Under the pieces are notes generated by a model, which was not told where the DNA came from, ran no database searches, and saw only the letters and a program-made list of their open reading frames with translations. Both the position numbers and the translations under genes were made by a program. 64,000 nt of DNA from the NCBI GenBank assembly GCA_016788045.1, contig JAEUTG010000052.1, positions 28,553-92,552 on the forward strand, written 5' to 3'. Of this stretch, positions 10,601 through 18,755 are shown in pieces. The stretch is from Bacteroidales bacterium. GTDB taxonomy: Bacteria; Bacteroidota; Bacteroidia; Bacteroidales; Lentimicrobiaceae. The stretch's first letter is position 1; each line of letters opens with the position of its first letter.

Positions 10601-11424
10601 GGTATTACGGTGTTGCCTACACCCAGATCCGGGTCAGTACCGATGGCTGGATTGCTTTCGGCTCAGGGAATCAGACCAATCCGGTAAATATTGAACTTCC
10701 GAATGACGACAACATCAACAACATGGTTGCAGTATTGTGGGACAACCTCTTCGATATGGATTTTGTCAACGGACAGATTTACACCTATCACGATCAGATC
10801 GGCAAACGCTTTATCGTAGAATGGGACATGGTTACGATAAATTCATCCGGTGATAAGGAAGGCTGGGCCAAGTTTGAGGTGATTTTACCGGATCCGGCAT
10901 TTAACAGCACCCTTACGAACGATGGAGAAATCATAATACAATACCAGAGGGCCGACCTCACTTCAAGCTGCACCGTCGGTATTGAGAACAATGCTTTATA
11001 TACCGGTATTCAGGTTGTTTACGACGATGTTTATGATCCCACCTCATCACCTGTTGCAGAAGGCAGGGCCATTAAATTTACAACAGACCCTCCATTCGGA
11101 ACCATCATAACCTCGATCGGAGATGACAAGATTACCGGGAATGGTACCGGAGATTTTCTGGAAGCTATTCAGCCAAATCCATTTATCAGCAGTACGATGA
11201 TCAATTACCATTTGTCAGAACAGGGCAGTGTTTTCCTGGCAGTTTACAGTACAGACGGGAAATTGATAAAGATTCTCAAGGATGGGATGCAGGCCGCCGG
11301 AAAGCATTCAGTTGTATGGGATGGTACTGATAACCATGGGATTGATGCAGGCAGCGGACTTTATGTGATTCGGCTGAATACTCAGCATGATTTTACGGCC
11401 CTGAAGGTGGTCAGAACGAAATAA
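7645..11424 (+). CDS. C25 (gingipain)-family secreted protein with altered active site
   Basis: About 1259 residues counted from the ATG at 7645; this start gives a clean signal peptide (LFLLLLFSSVLTQVLRA), while the ATG at 7618 adds nine residues. Order: propeptide (to about 220), C25 catalytic domain (about 240-590), Ig-like modules, a region with a nidogen-like FRYYG...VSTDGWIAFG stretch, and a FlgD-like T9SS type A signal at the end (AGKHSVVWDGTDNHG...GLYVIRL). Gingipains carry His in YxGHGS and a Cys about 33 residues later. Here the first motif reads NYRGEGW, with Glu454 at the His position, while the Cys is kept (SIGCGVAMFD, Cys489). It may be inactive, or a subfamily with another base. 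pgsB begins 30 nt after its stop. Confidence 0.87.
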   Translation: MARKLFLLLLFSSVLTQVLRAEWVSLNRNKAANTPPNVTVLSSDNLGTTFKVELSGFELSNVNDNGRTYQHLDLMSGTFLSEKGNPALPFIANILAIPEQADLSIEVIETGFVHSFSNVHIAPAVQSQWEGKPASAMVENPETYLSKGIFPENLAAADPPSVFRDFRIARVSVFPVRYLASANEIRVAESVTIRVNYSKGLSVNPKLTPRKKISPSFGKIYRSTILNYEEMLQMQYRGVEEGHDVMLCIMPDNFVTSFQAYATWKRQSGIDIHITKFSDIGANATNPAPIKNHITDAYNNWENPPTYVLLVGDDGKFPKKIATYPDYSFPWDEYFVTVDGSDFMPDIMVGRFTNETDFTLKVMVNKFKQYETAPYVSDPAWFKKGVCCSNNAYASQVYTKRIAANLMLNEGGFTSVDTLMSDGDFWTGTPCTYDLEDVTSAINEGRSYLNYRGEGWSSGWSANCYSFQTTDVTSLSNGQKMPFVTSIGCGVAMFDASEGNCFGEEWVESGTLTSPKGAACFIGPTSNTHTTYNNYIDRGIYVGMFREGLDTPGEAMMRGKLYMYNQFGPYDSYVEYHYKIYCILGDPSIHIWKDLPQLVTCNYPASINVGDNHLQIDVSHLSSGQPVSNAQVCITGAELFATAYTNEQGIAVIDCVPEDEETLTLIVRGGNVIPFQGQIVVTRPTVLVMPQNNPATDDLDGNNDGLLNPGELCSISYVLKNWGSGTASNVQGVLTLLTPELAEVVTTSPVNFGNIAPGSTGSGNPFQFQIKPDCPVGGILRFNLHITSTSASWDYVFETNVNGCELKINQSVVHDFGSDHPDYRLNPGETAAIVLLVENTGLDAAPGVTGILSCSSPHVTITDEFGVFGTLSAQDTATNEINYFKIIVSTDCPIDTIIDFTVAFTTSNGLYPFQTEGTFSIPVSRLTPSDYTGPDEYGYYAYENGDSFYDETPVYDWIEINGIGTALPGVNASEYTRTVNLPFSFRYYGVAYTQIRVSTDGWIAFGSGNQTNPVNIELPNDDNINNMVAVLWDNLFDMDFVNGQIYTYHDQIGKRFIVEWDMVTINSSGDKEGWAKFEVILPDPAFNSTLTNDGEIIIQYQRADLTSSCTVGIENNALYTGIQVVYDDVYDPTSSPVAEGRAIKFTTDPPFGTIITSIGDDKITGNGTGDFLEAIQPNPFISSTMINYHLSEQGSVFLAVYSTDGKLIKILKDGMQAAGKHSVVWDGTDNHGIDAGSGLYVIRLNTQHDFTALKVVRTK

Positions 11425-11454
11425 ACTTCAAGGTCTGAATTCTCCATCAGTGTC

Positions 11455-12639
11455 ATGTACAGTTCCTACGTTATTCTATCTGTAATTTTTGTGATTATTG
11501 TTGCAGGCATTTTTGAGTTTTTCCGGCATCAGAACCGGATCAATTCAATCCCTGTAAGAATTCATGTTAACGGCACGAGGGGAAAATCGAGTGTAACCCG
11601 CTTGATTGGTGCAGGATTAAGGGCAGGTGGAATCAACTGTATTACAAAAGTAACCGGAACCTTTCCCAGGCTGATACTGGAAGATGGAACGGAAACCTAC
11701 ATTCACCGTAAGTCATCGGCCAACATCATTGAACAGCTGTCGATTGTGAAGTATGCTGCTTCGCACAAGGCTGGTGCGCTGGTCATGGAGTGTATGGCCC
11801 TGCAACCCATTTATCAGTCAATCACTGAAAACAAAATGATCCATTCCAACATAGGGGTAATGACCAATGTACGGCTCGACCACATTGAGATCATGGGCAG
11901 GACCTTGCCTGAAATCGCCGAATGTATGGGCAGGACAATCCCACGGGGAGAGCATCTGTTTTCATCCGAAAACGTTATACCTGATGTGCTGCAGAAAATC
12001 GCGGATAAGAAAAAAACCGAAACACATTTTATTGACCCTCAAACGGTTAGTCAGGATGAGATGAACGGTTTCTCCTATATTGAACACCGCGAAAATGTTT
12101 CACTGGCCCTTGCTGTATGCCTGCATCTTGGAATATCCCGCGAAACAGCACTGAAAGGAATGTACGAAGCCGTTCCCGACGCGGGTGTATTGACCAGAAC
12201 TCAGGTAAATGCCGCAGATAGGGTCTTGTTTTTTTACAATGTATTTGCTGCCAATGATCCCGATTCATCCCTGCTGATCTGGCGTAAGATCCGCGATGAG
12301 GGAGGACTGGAAGGCACCAGGATTGTTTTGCTGAATACGCGCCAGGATCGGCTTGACAGGGCGCGGCAATTATCTGCAATGATTGCTGCGAAGATTGGTG
12401 ATGAGACCGATTTTCTGATACTGATGGGTGAATCTGGGGAAGTTGTGGAAAGCATGTGTGTGGGTTACGGATTTCCCAAAAAGAAGATCATCAACCTTGG
12501 ATTTACTGGTCCTGAAAAAGTCTTTGATACTGTAATCTCCATTACCCAGGATACCTCTACCGTTTTTGCAATTGGCAATATGGGGGGTATGGGTGCCTCC
12601 ACCGTTGAGTTTTTTGAACACAAAAGCAAATTTTTATGA
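11455..12639 (+). CDS. pgsB: Poly-gamma-glutamate synthase ligase subunit PgsB/CapB
   Basis: 394 residues, the usual PgsB/CapB length. One N-terminal membrane helix (residues 5-22) is followed by a Mur-ligase-type ATP-binding loop HVNGTRGKSSVTR (P-loop at 40-46). Further family marks are KVTGTFPR, GALVMECMALQP, NVRLDHIEIMG and GNMGGMGASTVEFF. PgsB activates glutamate as an acyl phosphate and extends the gamma-linked chain at the inner face of the cytoplasmic membrane, together with PgsC. The ATG of pgsC overlaps its stop by 4 nt (ATGA), which indicates translational coupling. The gene begins 30 nt after the C25 protein gene and heads a run of six genes in the same direction. Confidence 0.95.
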   Translation: MYSSYVILSVIFVIIVAGIFEFFRHQNRINSIPVRIHVNGTRGKSSVTRLIGAGLRAGGINCITKVTGTFPRLILEDGTETYIHRKSSANIIEQLSIVKYAASHKAGALVMECMALQPIYQSITENKMIHSNIGVMTNVRLDHIEIMGRTLPEIAECMGRTIPRGEHLFSSENVIPDVLQKIADKKKTETHFIDPQTVSQDEMNGFSYIEHRENVSLALAVCLHLGISRETALKGMYEAVPDAGVLTRTQVNAADRVLFFYNVFAANDPDSSLLIWRKIRDEGGLEGTRIVLLNTRQDRLDRARQLSAMIAAKIGDETDFLILMGESGEVVESMCVGYGFPKKKIINLGFTGPEKVFDTVISITQDTSTVFAIGNMGGMGASTVEFFEHKSKFL

Positions 12640-13088
12640 TTGAACTTGCCATCACACTCGGACTGATTCTCAGTTTGCTTTCCTATGAAGTCTTCGGATT
12701 GGCGGCCGGTGGTATTGTTGTACCCGGTTACATCGCCCTGCAGCTTTCACATCCCGACCGGTTCATAGGAACACTTGCGGTGGCTTTGGTTACATTCCTG
12801 GTAATTAAAGCTTTGGGGCAATACACTTTTCTGTATGGCAGGCGCCAGATGGTGCTCAGCCTGCTGATTGGTTGTCTGCTCGCCAATTTCTCACGGGAAT
12901 TTCTCACCGTCAATATCTCAGCAACTACCATGGAATTGCAGGCCGTTGGCTGGGTAATTCCCGGCTTACTGGCCCACTGGTTTGCAAAGCAGGGTATTTT
13001 TAAAACCATCAGTGTGCTGTTTGTTTCTTCAGTACTTGTCAGGTTGATCATCATCCTGCTTTTTGCAGGAGCATTACTTCCTGAATAA
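12636..13088 (+). CDS. pgsC: Poly-gamma-glutamate synthase membrane subunit PgsC/CapC
   Basis: 150 residues, the normal size for CapC. It is almost entirely hydrophobic with about four to five membrane helices: ITLGLILSLLSYEVFGLAAG, FIGTLAVALVTFLVIKAL, MVLSLLIGCLLANFS, and a C-terminal VLFVSSVLVRLIIILLFAG. The early GGIVVPGYIAL motif is typical of PgsC. It is the membrane partner of PgsB in chain growth and transfer across the inner membrane. It overlaps pgsB by 4 nt and ends 16 nt before the preferred start of pgsW. Confidence 0.93.
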   Translation: MIELAITLGLILSLLSYEVFGLAAGGIVVPGYIALQLSHPDRFIGTLAVALVTFLVIKALGQYTFLYGRRQMVLSLLIGCLLANFSREFLTVNISATTMELQAVGWVIPGLLAHWFAKQGIFKTISVLFVSSVLVRLIIILLFAGALLPE

Positions 13089-13104
13089 TCCAAAATCAGC
13101 GGGC

Positions 13105-14262
13105 ATGTTAATCAACAGGGCTAAATCCAATATTGTACTGGGGCTGATCGGCCTTTTGTCGCTGTTTGCTTTTATTGCGGTTGAAAACAGCAAAAAAGAG
13201 GTCAAACAACAGTGGTACACTGAAAAACTGAAAGCCGCACGTCTGTCGCAGGAGGCTGCTGCCTGCCTGAAAGGATACAGGCTTCAGGAAGGCGTTTTCA
13301 TTGAAGAGGTCAACGATCCGAATCAAACCGCGCTCATCGGGCAGGAATATACCCAGATAACCACCGACCGGGGATATATTGAAGCCAAACTGTCGTCTTT
13401 AAACCCAAACTTTGCAGCCGTTATCGTACAATACCTGAAAGATGCCGGGCTTGAGGAAAATGATCAGGTAGCCGTTGCATTTACTGGATCCTTCCCGGCA
13501 ATGAACATATCGGTGATGGCAGCCATTGAAGTTCTGAAACTGAACCCTGTCATTATCTCGTCAGTAGGATCATCAAACTTCGGAGCCAATGACCCGTTTT
13601 TTACCTGGCTTGACATGGAATCGGTTCTTTTCAATTCCGGGATTTTTCACCATAAATCAGTGGCTGCTTCCATCGGAGGCGGGTCCGATGCCGGGACCGG
13701 TCTGAGCCCTGAAGGCCGGGAGCTTATTCTGAAAGCAATTGAACGTAACGGTGCTGAACTGATTCGGGAAGACCATCTTGAAAAAAGCATTCAGAAACGC
13801 ATGAAGTTGTATGAACTGCACAGCAAAGGAAAGGCAATAAAAGCATACATCAATGTCGGAGGAGGTATTGCCAGCCTCGGTCACACCGTTAATTCAGGAC
13901 TGATACCCACCGGACTGGTGAGAAAACTGCCTTCGAGAAATTTCCCGGTCCGCGGTGTCATCGTGAAAATGGGGCAAAAAGGTATTCCGATCATTCAACT
14001 CGTTAACATCAAAGAAATGCTGAAACAGTACGACCTGCCCTTCAACCCGGTACCGTTGCCTGAGCCGGGGCAGGGAGGAATCTTTATCAGTAAGAAATAT
14101 GATCTCTGGGTTACTTCGGTTTCAACGTTCATCCTGCTTGTTGTGATCTTGTTCATCTATCTGGCTGAAAGAAAAGTTCACAGGCTTGGAACCGATGTTG
14201 TACCTTCAACTGTAATTTCACCCCACGATAAACGCGGAAATGATGCAGGAATGGAAATTTAA
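13105..14262 (+). CDS. pgsW: PgsW-type poly-gamma-glutamate system protein
   Basis: About 385 residues. It has an N-terminal helix (IVLGLIGLLSLFAFIAV), a large extracytoplasmic domain and a C-terminal helix (VSTFILLVVILFIYLAE). The middle carries Gly-rich motifs such as VAFTGSFPAMN, SSVGSSNFGAND, ASIGGGSDAGTGLS and INVGGGIASLG. These fit the family annotated as poly-gamma-glutamate system protein, found beside capB/capC in some Gram-negative clusters that lack a standard capA; its exact role is not established. The frame extends to a TTG at 13063 inside pgsC, but the ATG at 13105 puts the membrane helix at the proper N-terminal distance. No CapA/PgsA-like or CapD-like gene is in this cluster. 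Confidence 0.85.
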   Translation: MLINRAKSNIVLGLIGLLSLFAFIAVENSKKEVKQQWYTEKLKAARLSQEAAACLKGYRLQEGVFIEEVNDPNQTALIGQEYTQITTDRGYIEAKLSSLNPNFAAVIVQYLKDAGLEENDQVAVAFTGSFPAMNISVMAAIEVLKLNPVIISSVGSSNFGANDPFFTWLDMESVLFNSGIFHHKSVAASIGGGSDAGTGLSPEGRELILKAIERNGAELIREDHLEKSIQKRMKLYELHSKGKAIKAYINVGGGIASLGHTVNSGLIPTGLVRKLPSRNFPVRGVIVKMGQKGIPIIQLVNIKEMLKQYDLPFNPVPLPEPGQGGIFISKKYDLWVTSVSTFILLVVILFIYLAERKVHRLGTDVVPSTVISPHDKRGNDAGMEI

Positions 14263-14390
14263 GCCTTTGCCGGAAATCAGATTCAGCATTCGTTGCCACT
14301 GCTTCTGACAATCCTCATAAGGCTGACCTGCGCCAGCTTATGGATGTCTAAGCAAATCAAATGATTAAAATACCTCAACCAACAACACTG

Positions 14391-15314
14391 ATGAAAAAAA
14401 ATCAAATTCTGCTGGTAACTTTTCTGTTAATGGCTGCAGTGACTTTCTCACAAGCAAAACCAAAACACAGATACCTTAAGCCTCTGAATGCAGTAAAAGG
14501 CGTTACCGTGATCATCGATGGAAAATCAAAGGATTATTACCCGCTTCATCAGACGACACTGACCGAAATAAATCTGACCGGCCCGGGAAAGCTCAAGGTT
14601 CTGACACGTTGCAGATTTTCACCTGGTCAGACAGGCAAAGCAAAATATGAAATCTATTATGTGGTTGACGGAGGCAAACCAGCACTTTTCAAAGCTGCAA
14701 ATGTTTCCAGATCTATTGAAGCGGCTTACCTCAAAGGCGCTGATGGCGTCCCTGGTCAGCTGCGTGAATTTGAAATTGAACTTGGACCCGGCCAGCACAA
14801 CATCTCGTTCAGGGTCGGCAAAAACAAGTCGCCGGTAGCTGCGAGGTATGCTTTCACGCCAGCAAAAAGTAAAAAGCAGGAATGGATCGCCATGAGTCCG
14901 GCCAATCCATTTGAAATTGTGGAACTGGTTGCTAAAGAGGGTGTCCTGAGTTATTTCAGGTTTTCGCCCGAACTCCCGCTCAGAGTTACCCTGAACGGCC
15001 CTACAGAACTGCAGGTGCTTACAAGGGCTGAATTCAGCTACAATATGCGGGGAGCAATCCATTACCGGGTGCAGGTTAAACTGGATGGAAAGATCATCAA
15101 TACTTACCAGTTAAGCAGCAGGAAGTCGGAAACCACTACCTACAAAAACAACAGCCAGCTGATTCCGGGAAAAGGCAATGAATTTGTGATTCTTGTCCCC
15201 AAAGGAAAACACACCATAGAACTTATACCGCTCGACAAGGACAAGAATACTATTTTGGGGCGGTTTATGATACCGGCCGGCAATGTGAAGCCATCAAAAC
15301 AACCTGGTAAGTAA
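14391..15314 (+). CDS. Secreted protein of two related domains in the pgs cluster
   Basis: About 307 residues with a signal peptide (QILLVTFLLMAAVTFSQA). The frame extends to an ATG at 14361, but the one at 14391 gives a clean signal sequence. Two halves resemble each other: INLTGPGKLKVLTRCRFSP...YEIYYVVDGGK in the first and VTLNGPTELQVLTRAEFSY...YRVQVKLDGK in the second, each followed by a region ending in a GxGxH or PKGKH turn before an IS/IE strand (GPGQHNISF, PKGKHTIEL). I do not recognise a named family. It begins 128 nt after pgsW and 26 nt before an outer-membrane barrel gene, so a periplasmic role in poly-glutamate handling is inferred only from position. Confidence 0.75.
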   Translation: MKKNQILLVTFLLMAAVTFSQAKPKHRYLKPLNAVKGVTVIIDGKSKDYYPLHQTTLTEINLTGPGKLKVLTRCRFSPGQTGKAKYEIYYVVDGGKPALFKAANVSRSIEAAYLKGADGVPGQLREFEIELGPGQHNISFRVGKNKSPVAARYAFTPAKSKKQEWIAMSPANPFEIVELVAKEGVLSYFRFSPELPLRVTLNGPTELQVLTRAEFSYNMRGAIHYRVQVKLDGKIINTYQLSSRKSETTTYKNNSQLIPGKGNEFVILVPKGKHTIELIPLDKDKNTILGRFMIPAGNVKPSKQPGK

Positions 15315-15340
15315 CTCCTAATCCGCAGTAAAGCCTGTTT

Positions 15341-16483
15341 ATGAAACAATTCAGATCAATCTTCAATTCAGGGATTTTGTATGCAATGGTGGCTTGCCTG
15401 TTTTTACTGAAGCCGTCCATTGTTTCGTCAGCTCCTCCGCCGGAGTCCGCAAAGAAAACCAAACCGGTGCTGAATCTGTCTTTCGGATTAAAATCAATGT
15501 ATGATGACAATATTCTGAAATATTCCGATGAATATATCAGGCGTTTTCTGAATCAGGAAGACAATGGCCGTTTCAGGATTGAAACCTATGATGATGTCGT
15601 GTTGATACCGGAAATCAATCTGGATGCCACATTTCGCCTTATCAAAAGGCTGAACACCACCCTGAACGCTGAATACAGACTAAACAGTTTCATTGTTAAC
15701 CATGTGAAAAGCCGAAGCTATATCGCGTTCGGTGTAAGGCAATACTTTACCAGAAAGGCAAGTTTTAAATTATCCTACAGCTACATTCCTGATTTCTACA
15801 TCAGACACTTCAGGGACGATGACTGGGTAGACGCAATCGGCTATACTTCAGAGAGTTTCAAGCCCTTTTCATTTTCGAAAAATGATTACAACTTCGAAGT
15901 TCAGCATACACTCCTGAAAAAAACACGCCTCCGTTACACGCTGGAATATGCACAGTATTATTACAATCAGCACTTCACCGAATATGACTGCAACAACATC
16001 GGGTTTGACATAAACCTCAGACAATCAATCAGTAAACGTCTGAAAGCGGAAGTAGGATTTACCTACACTCAATCAAAGGCAAAAGGGTATGATGAGCCCG
16101 GAGAATCCCGTTTACTGTCTGACGATTCTGATGGCTCGTACAATGATAATTTATTCCTGATCAGGGCATTGATTAACATGCCCGACATCGGAAAACTCAG
16201 GAACCGGCTGGATGTCAGATGCGAAACCGGGCTCAGGTATTTTACTTCCGGGAAACTGCCGGATCAGGATAAACTCCATGTCGGCCGGACTGACCATAAC
16301 CTTTTGGTGGGCGGATCCTATGAGATTGATTTGTCGGGATCCATGGAACTGGCATTGTTCTACAACTGGGTTCATCGCAGGTCTGATACTGAAATCGGGG
16401 CAAATAAATCCCTGATCTCTATGGAGAAGGACTACGATCAGCACCAGATCGGACTTTCATTTATCTATAAAATTAAATTGTAA
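15341..16483 (+). CDS. Outer-membrane beta-barrel protein in the pgs cluster
   Basis: 380 residues: a signal peptide (ILYAMVACLFLLKPSIVSSA) and then regularly alternating amphipathic strands for the rest of the chain, with tyrosine-rich segments (FKLSYSYIPDFYIRHF, LRYTLEYAQYYYNQHF) and a final strand QIGLSFIYKIKL, as in outer-membrane barrels. Roughly 14-18 strands would fit (estimate by eye). It follows the two-domain secreted protein by 26 nt and precedes a propeller lipoprotein by 49 nt. By position it is a candidate outer-membrane pore or anchor for poly-gamma-glutamate, which has to cross the outer membrane in this organism; no sequence motif proves that. Confidence 0.75.
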   Translation: MKQFRSIFNSGILYAMVACLFLLKPSIVSSAPPPESAKKTKPVLNLSFGLKSMYDDNILKYSDEYIRRFLNQEDNGRFRIETYDDVVLIPEINLDATFRLIKRLNTTLNAEYRLNSFIVNHVKSRSYIAFGVRQYFTRKASFKLSYSYIPDFYIRHFRDDDWVDAIGYTSESFKPFSFSKNDYNFEVQHTLLKKTRLRYTLEYAQYYYNQHFTEYDCNNIGFDINLRQSISKRLKAEVGFTYTQSKAKGYDEPGESRLLSDDSDGSYNDNLFLIRALINMPDIGKLRNRLDVRCETGLRYFTSGKLPDQDKLHVGRTDHNLLVGGSYEIDLSGSMELALFYNWVHRRSDTEIGANKSLISMEKDYDQHQIGLSFIYKIKL

Positions 16484-16532
16484 TTCTTTTTCAAACAGGG
16501 ATTTATTAATCCGGAAAACCAAAAGTTAAACC

Positions 16533-17543
16533 ATGAAAGCAGCCAAGTTTTTTATATTTCTGATGACCGGAATTGCCCTGGTATCGGGCTGTGGTAAGCC
16601 AAATGAACCTGAAATCCCCGTAACACCGGATATATCAGGTAACTACAAAATTGTTGGCAGAGTCGCCACCAGTGGCTTTGCGCAGGATCTGGTGTTAGAC
16701 AACGGCTTACTTTACATTGCCCAGGGTGAAGGCGGCCTATGCATCGTTGATGTTTCGACACCGACAAATCCGGAGGTTGTTTCTCAACTAACGGAAGATG
16801 TGCGCGGATATTCTACCCGGATCATTCAACAGGATTCAGTGGTTTATCTGGCTGCAGGCTCATTCGGCCTGACGGTGGTAAATGTTGCAAACCCTGAACA
16901 GCCCTTTGTTACTGTGTCGAACCTGAACATGAAACCGGCAAAAAACCTGCATATTTTCGGGAAATACCTGCTTTCAGCCATCAGCGAGCAGGGAGTAAAA
17001 ATAGCCGAGATAAGCTACCCGGAGCAACCTGATATCAGGGGATCGGTTTCAACCAAAGGATATGCCACCGGTATTACCACCAATGCCGACACCTCACTGC
17101 TTTTTGTTTCCTGCGGAGAGATGGGTCTTTCAATGTTCGACATTACCGACTTTCAGGATGGTTATCCCAGCACAATACCTGCCGGCTGGTGCGACACTCC
17201 GGGGTATGCAGAAGCCGTGGTCCTGGATGAGTCGCGGTCTCTTGCATTTATGGGCTGCGGATATGCCGGACTGCAGATCCTCAGTTATGCGGATACTTCA
17301 AACGTGCACATCGTCGGAAATTATGCGGCTGACGGTTATGCCAAGGATCTTATCCTGGATAACAACAAGATATACCTTGCAACCCAGAAAGGCGGACTGC
17401 TCATTCTTGATGTATCTGTACCTTCAAAACCTGTGCTGCTGGGAACCGTAGAAACTTCCTATGCACAGGGAATTACTTCGGATAACAATTACATTTACCT
17501 GGCCGACGAGGAAGAAGGACTGATTGTAATTGCAAAACCCTGA
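16533..17543 (+). CDS. LVIVD-repeat beta-propeller lipoprotein
   Basis: 336 residues. The N-terminus is a lipoprotein signal with lipobox LVSGC (Cys near residue 20), then a short Pro-rich linker and about six to seven repeats of the LVIVD type: YIAQGEGGLCIVDVSTPTNP, YLAAGSFGLTVVNVANPEQP, FVSCGEMGLSMFDI, YLATQKGGLLILDVSVPSKP and a final YLADEEEGLIVIA. Such repeats fold as a beta-propeller on the cell surface or in the periplasm and usually serve in binding. It closes the run of genes that begins with pgsB and may be the surface subunit of that system (inference from position). Confidence 0.82.
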   Translation: MKAAKFFIFLMTGIALVSGCGKPNEPEIPVTPDISGNYKIVGRVATSGFAQDLVLDNGLLYIAQGEGGLCIVDVSTPTNPEVVSQLTEDVRGYSTRIIQQDSVVYLAAGSFGLTVVNVANPEQPFVTVSNLNMKPAKNLHIFGKYLLSAISEQGVKIAEISYPEQPDIRGSVSTKGYATGITTNADTSLLFVSCGEMGLSMFDITDFQDGYPSTIPAGWCDTPGYAEAVVLDESRSLAFMGCGYAGLQILSYADTSNVHIVGNYAADGYAKDLILDNNKIYLATQKGGLLILDVSVPSKPVLLGTVETSYAQGITSDNNYIYLADEEEGLIVIAKP

Positions 17544-17660
17544 TTCCGGTAACCTTGAACAGAATAGACCTTTTCATGAAGACAATGAGGATCAGACTAT
17601 GCTTAATCGCTGATCTTCAGATCTGTATACAAGTGTCAACCACTTTGAAGTGAATCTGAC

Positions 17661-18755
17661 ATGAACAATCCTTGTGGTATATTTTTCGCTGTTTCCATCA
17701 GCCTGATTATGGCCCTGATCGGCAATGCCTGTAAAGAGAATGATCAGGAGCCTCGGCCGGAACCAAATCCTGAAAAATTTATTCTCAGGGCCGCCGACCT
17801 TTCTTTTCTGCCTGAAATTGAACAAGCCGGCATTGTTTTTTACAATCAGGCCGGCGTTGCGGAAGATATGCTGTCAACCCTGAAAAACGCCGGTCTGAAC
17901 ACTGTAAGAATCAGACTCTGGAAAGATCCGGCTGATGGACATTCAGGTTTTGCTGAGGTTAGAGCTTTTGCACAGAAGGCCAGGTTAATGGGGCTCAAGG
18001 TGTGGCTTACCGTGCACTATTCCGACACCTGGGCCGATCCCGGACACCAGTACATACCGGCAGCATGGCAGGACCTCGGTTACTATGTTCTCAAAGACAG
18101 CCTCTACCAATACACAGCCATGATAGTCAAGGCCATTGATCCCGACTATTTCCAGATCGGGAATGAGGTGAACTACGGAATGCTATGGCCCCAGGGGAAG
18201 ATCAGTTACCTTCAGAATTTCCTCGGGCTGATCGCTTCAGGTGCTGCTGCTGTGAGAGACCACAGCGATCATTGCAAGATCATGATTCACTATGCAGGTT
18301 TTCAGGATGCCCCCGGATTCTTCGCCAAACTCGGTTCCATTGATTACGATATCATCGGACTTTCATATTACCCGGTGTGGCACGGAAAAGACCTTACTGC
18401 CCTGGAAGCAGCCATGCAGGAACTGGCTCAGCAGACCGGCAAAAAAGTAATGATCGCCGAAACCTCCTACCCCTTTACCTTTGAGTGGAACGATTGGACC
18501 AACAACGTGACCGGAAGTTCAGATCAGATTCTTGACGCGTACCCGGCTACACCCCAGGGACAGAAAGACTTCATGAATGAAATAAAACGGATATCCTCGG
18601 CAGCTGAAACCTCGGTTGGATTTGCCTATTGGGGCGGCGAATGGGTAGCCTTTAAAGGAACAGAGGCAACCAACGGATCAAGCTGGGAGAATATGGCATT
18701 TTACGATTTTGACTTTAAAGCCCTGCCGGTGATTGATGTTTTTGCGGATGATTGA
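17661..18755 (+). CDS. GH53 arabinogalactan endo-beta-1,4-galactanase (lipoprotein)
   Basis: 364 residues. Lipoprotein signal with lipobox-like GNAC, then a GH53 catalytic domain from RAADLSFLPEIEQAG. Family marks: LNTVRIRLWKDP, LKVWLTVHYSDTWADPG, and the acid/base Glu in DYFQIGNEVNYGMLWPQG; the nucleophile Glu lies in KVMIAETSYPF. The end GFAYWGGEWVA is also typical. GH53 cuts beta-1,4-galactan side chains of pectin, here on the cell surface or in the periplasm. The 3' end overlaps the end of the convergent AraC gene by 41 bp. With the GH127 fusion on the far side of that regulator, the group points to pectin side-chain use. Confidence 0.92.
   Translation: MNNPCGIFFAVSISLIMALIGNACKENDQEPRPEPNPEKFILRAADLSFLPEIEQAGIVFYNQAGVAEDMLSTLKNAGLNTVRIRLWKDPADGHSGFAEVRAFAQKARLMGLKVWLTVHYSDTWADPGHQYIPAAWQDLGYYVLKDSLYQYTAMIVKAIDPDYFQIGNEVNYGMLWPQGKISYLQNFLGLIASGAAAVRDHSDHCKIMIHYAGFQDAPGFFAKLGSIDYDIIGLSYYPVWHGKDLTALEAAMQELAQQTGKKVMIAETSYPFTFEWNDWTNNVTGSSDQILDAYPATPQGQKDFMNEIKRISSAAETSVGFAYWGGEWVAFKGTEATNGSSWENMAFYDFDFKALPVIDVFADD

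Noticed and set aside
13063..13104. TTG start of pgsW giving 14 extra residues
   Set aside because: Would place the membrane helix too far in and overlap pgsC; the ATG at 13105 fits better.
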